A stretch of DNA of 64,000 nt from the NCBI RefSeq assembly GCF_900187325.1, contig NZ_FZMZ01000006.1, positions 682,001 through 746,000 of the forward strand. Direction: 5' to 3'. Under the pieces are notes generated by a model. That model was not told the origin of the DNA. It did not search any database and saw nothing but the letters and a program-made list of their open reading frames with translations. This DNA is from Virgibacillus ndiopensis. Lineage in GTDB: Bacteria; Bacillota; Bacilli; Bacillales; Amphibacillaceae. Positions within the stretch are counted from its first letter, which is position 1, and each line of letters starts with the position of its first letter. Below are positions 60,973-64,000 of the stretch, piece by piece. The translations under genes and the position numbers were made by a program.

Positions 60973-61917
60973 ATGAAAAGCTGCTGTTCTGCATCAAGAG
61001 AGAATTTTGATGATACGAAAATACATACAGATCAACATGTATTCAAGACACATATAACATCTGAAGAGAATATGGTTTATCTTGATGGTGGAGAATTCGT
61101 CATGGGTACGGATGATGCAAATGGTTTTCCCTCTGATGGGGAAGGACCGGCAAGAAAAGTTGCTGTTTCTCCATTTTTAATCGATAAATATGTCGTTACA
61201 AATGAAGCATTCGCTAAGTTTATAAACGATACGGGGTATGTAACAGAAGCGGAACAGTTCGGCTGGTCATTTGTTTTTTATAGCTTTTTAACGGATGAAT
61301 TCCTAAAGTCAAATCCGCGAACTGCTCAGCAAACACCGTGGTGGGTGGCGGTGAAGGGGGCAATTTGGAAATATCCTGAGGGTCCTGGGTCAGGGATTGA
61401 AGATAGAATGGACCATCCTGTTGTGCACGTTTCCTGGAATGATGCGAAAGCTTTTTGTGAGTGGAGTGGGAAGCGTTTGCCGACAGAGGCTGAATGGGAA
61501 TATGCCGCACGTGGAGGATTGGATGGGAAGATTTATCCTTGGGGCGATGAACTGATTGTAGATGGAAAGCATCAATGTAATATCTGGCAAGGTGAATTTC
61601 CAACTAAAAATACAAAGCGTAATGGATACTTCGGTACGTGTCCTGTAGATAATTATGAGCCAAATGGTTATGGGTTATATAATACGGCGGGGAATGTATG
61701 GGAATGGTGTGAGGATTGGTTTGACCGTAATTATCATTCTAATAGTGTAAGTGATAATCCAACTGGGCCAGCAACTGGACAAAGTAAATCCATTCGAGGT
61801 GGGTCGTACCTCTGTCATAAATCCTATTGCAATCGTTACAGAGTGGCTGCAAGAAGTGCAAATACACCTGATAGTTCTACAGGGAATACGGGATTTCGTT
61901 GTGTGATCGACGTCTAG
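60973..61917 (+). CDS. Formylglycine-generating enzyme (SUMF1/FGE family)
   Basis: A 314-residue protein of the FGE-sulfatase family, which oxidises a cysteine in sulfatase CxPxR or CxAxR motifs to formylglycine. The core follows true FGEs: MVYLDGGEFVMGTDDANGFP, VHVSWNDAKAFCEWSGKRLP, TEAEWEYAARGGLDGKIYPW, NTAGNVWEWCEDWF, and RGGSYLCHKSYCNRYRVAAR near the end. Cys281 and Cys286 keep the five-residue spacing of the catalytic pair of human FGE (Cys336/Cys341), and RVAARSANTPDSSTGNTGFR is strongly conserved. The N-terminus is unusual: MKSCCSASRE contains a CxAxR motif of its own. No sulfatase gene is in the window; one may lie downstream. Confidence 0.88.
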   Translation: MKSCCSASRENFDDTKIHTDQHVFKTHITSEENMVYLDGGEFVMGTDDANGFPSDGEGPARKVAVSPFLIDKYVVTNEAFAKFINDTGYVTEAEQFGWSFVFYSFLTDEFLKSNPRTAQQTPWWVAVKGAIWKYPEGPGSGIEDRMDHPVVHVSWNDAKAFCEWSGKRLPTEAEWEYAARGGLDGKIYPWGDELIVDGKHQCNIWQGEFPTKNTKRNGYFGTCPVDNYEPNGYGLYNTAGNVWEWCEDWFDRNYHSNSVSDNPTGPATGQSKSIRGGSYLCHKSYCNRYRVAARSANTPDSSTGNTGFRCVIDV

Positions 61918-61982
61918 TAGTTCAGATTTTGTGTAAATGCTTATAAATTTGTGAGTTTCGGGGGTGGGGTCACCTAATTTTT

Positions 61983-62101
61983 GGCAATACGATCCGATTT
62001 ATGTTAATACGATCCAGATTAACTCAAATACGCGCCAAAAATTAAAAATACGCGCCAAATTAATGGAAATACGAGAGAAAATCTTCCAAATACGATCCGC
62101 T
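61983..62101. repeat. Phased short-repeat array B (6 units, 20-21 bp period)
   Basis: Cores AATACGATCC, AATACGCGCC and AATACGAGAG recur with the ACG at 61989, 62009, 62030, 62050, 62071 and 62092 (steps 20, 21, 20, 21, 21). It starts TTGGCAATACGATCC like array A. It lies after the FGE gene and about 75 bp before promoter C. No gene covers 61918-62487; besides this array the region holds the promoter and operators listed next. Confidence 0.85.
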
Positions 62102-62174
62102 CCTCAACGCAGGGAATTTCGCAAATACAATTATGGGTACTTGTAAAATATTTTTTCGAAAAATGAAAAAAGTA

Positions 62175-62203
62175 TTGATAAAAAACGAATATTATAATAT
62201 ATT
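62175..62203 (+). promoter_or_regulatory. Promoter C of the last CUT1 importer
   Basis: TTGATA (62175-62180), a 17-bp spacer and TATATT (62198-62203), again with AAAGTATTG at the -35 side. Here the operator pair is about 60 bp downstream instead of adjacent. Confidence 0.58.
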
Positions 62204-62260
62204 AGATTTATAAGAATTATGAAAACCCTTTCATTAGTTTCATATTTTTTTAAGTCCATG

Positions 62261-62308
62261 TGTAAACGTTTACACATTTTATTTACACACTTTCTGTATA
62301 CGTTTACA
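62261..62308. promoter_or_regulatory. Paired LacI-family/cre-type operators, site pair C
   Basis: TGTAAACGTTTACA (a perfect 14-bp palindrome) at 62261-62274 and TGTATACGTTTACA at 62295-62308, 34 bp apart. Confidence 0.78.
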
Positions 62309-62487
62309 TACATACGTTTTTCTCTAGATGTCTAAATATTGCATAAATTATTAACCCAACATAATGATAATCAGATTAAACTTCCGTCAATCAAAAGCTT
62401 TGAAAGGGGTGATCTTCAAAGAAAATTCGTCTAAAGGAACTATTTACTTCAATTTTTTAACAAGTCATATAAAAAAGGGGAGAAATT

Positions 62488-63843
62488 ATGAGGAAAAACA
62501 AGTTGTTAGTTGTTTTGATTTCACTATTTACGCTTGTTATTTTAATGGCAGGATGTAAGGGGACGGGCCCAGAAGGAGAAAGCGCTGGAGCAGAATCTGA
62601 TAAGACGGAATCTGGAAAAACAGTTATTGATTTTTGGGTTTCATGGGGGGATGGTAAGGCAGATTGGTTTAATAAGTGGATTGATAAATACAATGAATCA
62701 CAAGATGAAGTAGAAGTTAAAGCTACCTTTATCGCTGGTGATGCTTGGGATCAAAAAGTTAAAGCGGCTCAAGCGGCAGGTACGGGCCCAGATGTTATGA
62801 CGATGAACTATGGTAGTATTGTTTTTTCTGCTCAACAAGGGAAAATCCAACCTTTAGATGAATATGTAGATCCGGCAATTTTTGAAGATCTTCATGATTT
62901 TGCTAATGAATTCGTATCGTTTGACGGTAAGCACTATGCATATCCATTTAATGCTGAACCTGGTTCCATTCTCTTATATAGAAAAGATTTCTTTGAAGAG
63001 GCTGGACTGGATCCAGAACAGCCACCTGAAACCTGGGATGAGTTAATTGAATATGGTAAAAAGCTGTCCAAAGATGGAAGATATGGTTTGACTGCTGCAG
63101 GTAATACTAATGATCTTGCGTGGTCTCACTGGGGACTTCAAGCTATGACCGGTCAATTACCAATAAATGAAGATTGGTCAGAAGCAACCATTAACAATGA
63201 AGGTTATAAAAAGCTATTTAAGTTTTGGAATACCTTATACGAAGAAGGGATTTTTCCAAAACAACAACCAGGTATGTATACAGAAATCCAGCCTTTGGTC
63301 GATGGTCGTACAGCAATGATGTTTAATGGTTCATTTACATTTGATGCATTGAGAAATGAATATGCAGATGTAGTCGATAAGATCGGGGTAGCTCCACTAC
63401 CAACTCCAGATGGTAATTATAAACAACCGACTTCTGCAATGGGTGGATGGACATTTGTAGTCGATGGGAATTCTAAGCATCCAGAAGAAGCTGCTAAGTT
63501 TATTGAGTGGTTCCTTGGAGGGGATCCAGAAATCATGGTTGATTTCTTTGAACTATCTAACTTCTCAAGTTTCACAGGACGTAAATCTGTCGATGAGGCA
63601 TTAAAAGATCACCCTCAAGCTTCAAATGATGAATGGAGAAAAATACTGTTAGAAAAGGTTATTCCATATGCTGTACCAGAACCAATTCATGCATGGGAAA
63701 TTAGTTTAGCTTATGCGAATGCATTGGAGCGTGTATATTTACAAGGGCAGGATATTGATGAATCATTGAAACAGGCTGAAAAAGAAATTAACGATTATAT
63801 TGAAGCGAACGATTATGCAGGAACTAATCCTAGACTTCAGTAA
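62488..63843 (+). CDS. CUT1 sugar-binding lipoprotein (separate lineage)
   Basis: A 451-residue extracellular solute-binding protein family 1 lipoprotein. SD AAAGGGGAG. The signal ends ILMAGCKG with Cys near residue 23, followed by an acidic, Gly/Ser-rich tether. The mature part begins VIDFWVSWGDGKADWFNKWI and includes GTGPDVMTMNYGSIVFSAQQ, YPFNAEPGSILLYRKDFFEE, DPEQPPETWDELIEYGKKL, AMMFNGSFTFDALRN and AMGGWTFVVDGNSKHPEEAA. It is not a close copy of the three binding proteins upstream. The start of its permease gene follows after 81 bp, so this is a complete second CUT1 importer running out of the window. The operator pair C lies in its leader. Confidence 0.88.
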   Translation: MRKNKLLVVLISLFTLVILMAGCKGTGPEGESAGAESDKTESGKTVIDFWVSWGDGKADWFNKWIDKYNESQDEVEVKATFIAGDAWDQKVKAAQAAGTGPDVMTMNYGSIVFSAQQGKIQPLDEYVDPAIFEDLHDFANEFVSFDGKHYAYPFNAEPGSILLYRKDFFEEAGLDPEQPPETWDELIEYGKKLSKDGRYGLTAAGNTNDLAWSHWGLQAMTGQLPINEDWSEATINNEGYKKLFKFWNTLYEEGIFPKQQPGMYTEIQPLVDGRTAMMFNGSFTFDALRNEYADVVDKIGVAPLPTPDGNYKQPTSAMGGWTFVVDGNSKHPEEAAKFIEWFLGGDPEIMVDFFELSNFSSFTGRKSVDEALKDHPQASNDEWRKILLEKVIPYAVPEPIHAWEISLAYANALERVYLQGQDIDESLKQAEKEINDYIEANDYAGTNPRLQ

Positions 63844-63924
63844 TTACTAGTAGAAATTTAATTTGGGGGTTTAGATATGGATTTATATCTAAACCTCTAA
63901 ATTATTAGAGAAATGGGTGGGTAT

Positions 63925-64000
63925 ATGAAAAAATTATCTGCAATTAATCGATCCGATAAGAAAACAGCATTTTTAATGTTATTGCCACTTATCGGTTTAT
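63925..64000 (+). CDS. ABC sugar importer permease (5' end only)
   Basis: The frame opens MKKLSAINRSDKKTAFLMLL and continues PLIGL to the end of the window. The basic N-terminus followed by a hydrophobic LMLLPLIG segment is typical of MalF/MsmF-type permeases. GGGTGG lies a few bases upstream as an SD. Position directly after a CUT1 binding-protein gene supports this. Confidence 0.65.
   Translation, partial: MKKLSAINRSDKKTAFLMLLPLIGL

Noticed and set aside
61983-62101. Array B (and A) as a CRISPR array
   Set aside because: Cores of about 10 bp with about 11 bp between them are far too short for CRISPR repeats and spacers, and no cas gene is present.
61964-62146. 60-residue reading frame across array B
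   Set aside because: No SD fits and its 7-residue periodicity mirrors the DNA array. No sign of codon selection.

Overview
The window is AT-rich, with strong AGGAGG-type ribosome binding sites, frequent TTG and GTG starts, TagGH/TarIJL wall teichoic acid genes, LytR-CpsA-Psr proteins, an AraR repressor with recognisable AraR operators, and lipoprotein-anchored ABC binding proteins. Together these point to a Gram-positive Bacillaceae chromosome, possibly an Oceanobacillus/Virgibacillus-like genus. The genus is inference. I see no rRNA, tRNA, CRISPR array, phage or insertion sequence.

Region 1 (1-18.2 kb) is a cell-surface polymer cluster. It holds glycosyltransferases, a WecC-type UDP-ManNAc dehydrogenase, a first TagG/TagH-type exporter and a sugar-nucleotide epimerase. 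Two large secreted SH3-repeat enzymes follow: a heparinase II/III-like lyase (1441 aa) and a glucosaminidase (1024 aa). They share a 1583-bp block that is almost identical at the DNA level. A third wall-enzyme gene, an M14 zinc carboxypeptidase, has decayed to a pseudogene. A polymer containing uronic acid plus a secreted lyase that could cut it makes a coherent unit, but that link is inference.

Region 2 (18.3-33.1 kb) is the wall teichoic acid locus: tagO, two LCP ligase genes on the minus strand, tagB and tagD on the minus strand, a second tagG/tagH pair, tagA, then tarI-tarJ-tarK-like-tarL and a TagE-like glucosyltransferase. The gene set predicts a poly(ribitol phosphate) wall teichoic acid on a glycerol phosphate linkage unit, as in B. 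subtilis W23 and S. aureus.

Region 3 (33.1-42.8 kb) is mixed: panD, a secreted GlpQ phosphodiesterase divergent from an AfuABC/FbpABC-like ABC importer, a 54-bp GC-rich palindrome next to a 3' remnant of an oxidoreductase gene, a PhnP-like metallo-hydrolase, an asparaginase II family protein, CutC and an aldo/keto reductase.

Region 4 (42.9-52.3 kb) is an arabinose regulon: araD-araB-araA, araR, and a three-gene CUT2-type sugar importer. AraR-type operators lie in front of araD and the importer, with a weaker candidate before araR.

Region 5 (52.3-64 kb) looks like an oligosaccharide utilisation locus: a ribokinase, three paralogous sugar-binding lipoproteins around one pair of CUT1 permeases, a CE7 acetyl esterase, a formylglycine-generating enzyme, and the start of another CUT1 importer. 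Three promoters here share a layout: a TTGnnA-17 bp-TAnnnT core followed by a pair of TGTAAACG-type dyads 34-36 bp apart. Two of these promoters are preceded by arrays of an AATACGAKCC-containing unit phased at 20-21 bp, the least explained structure in the window.
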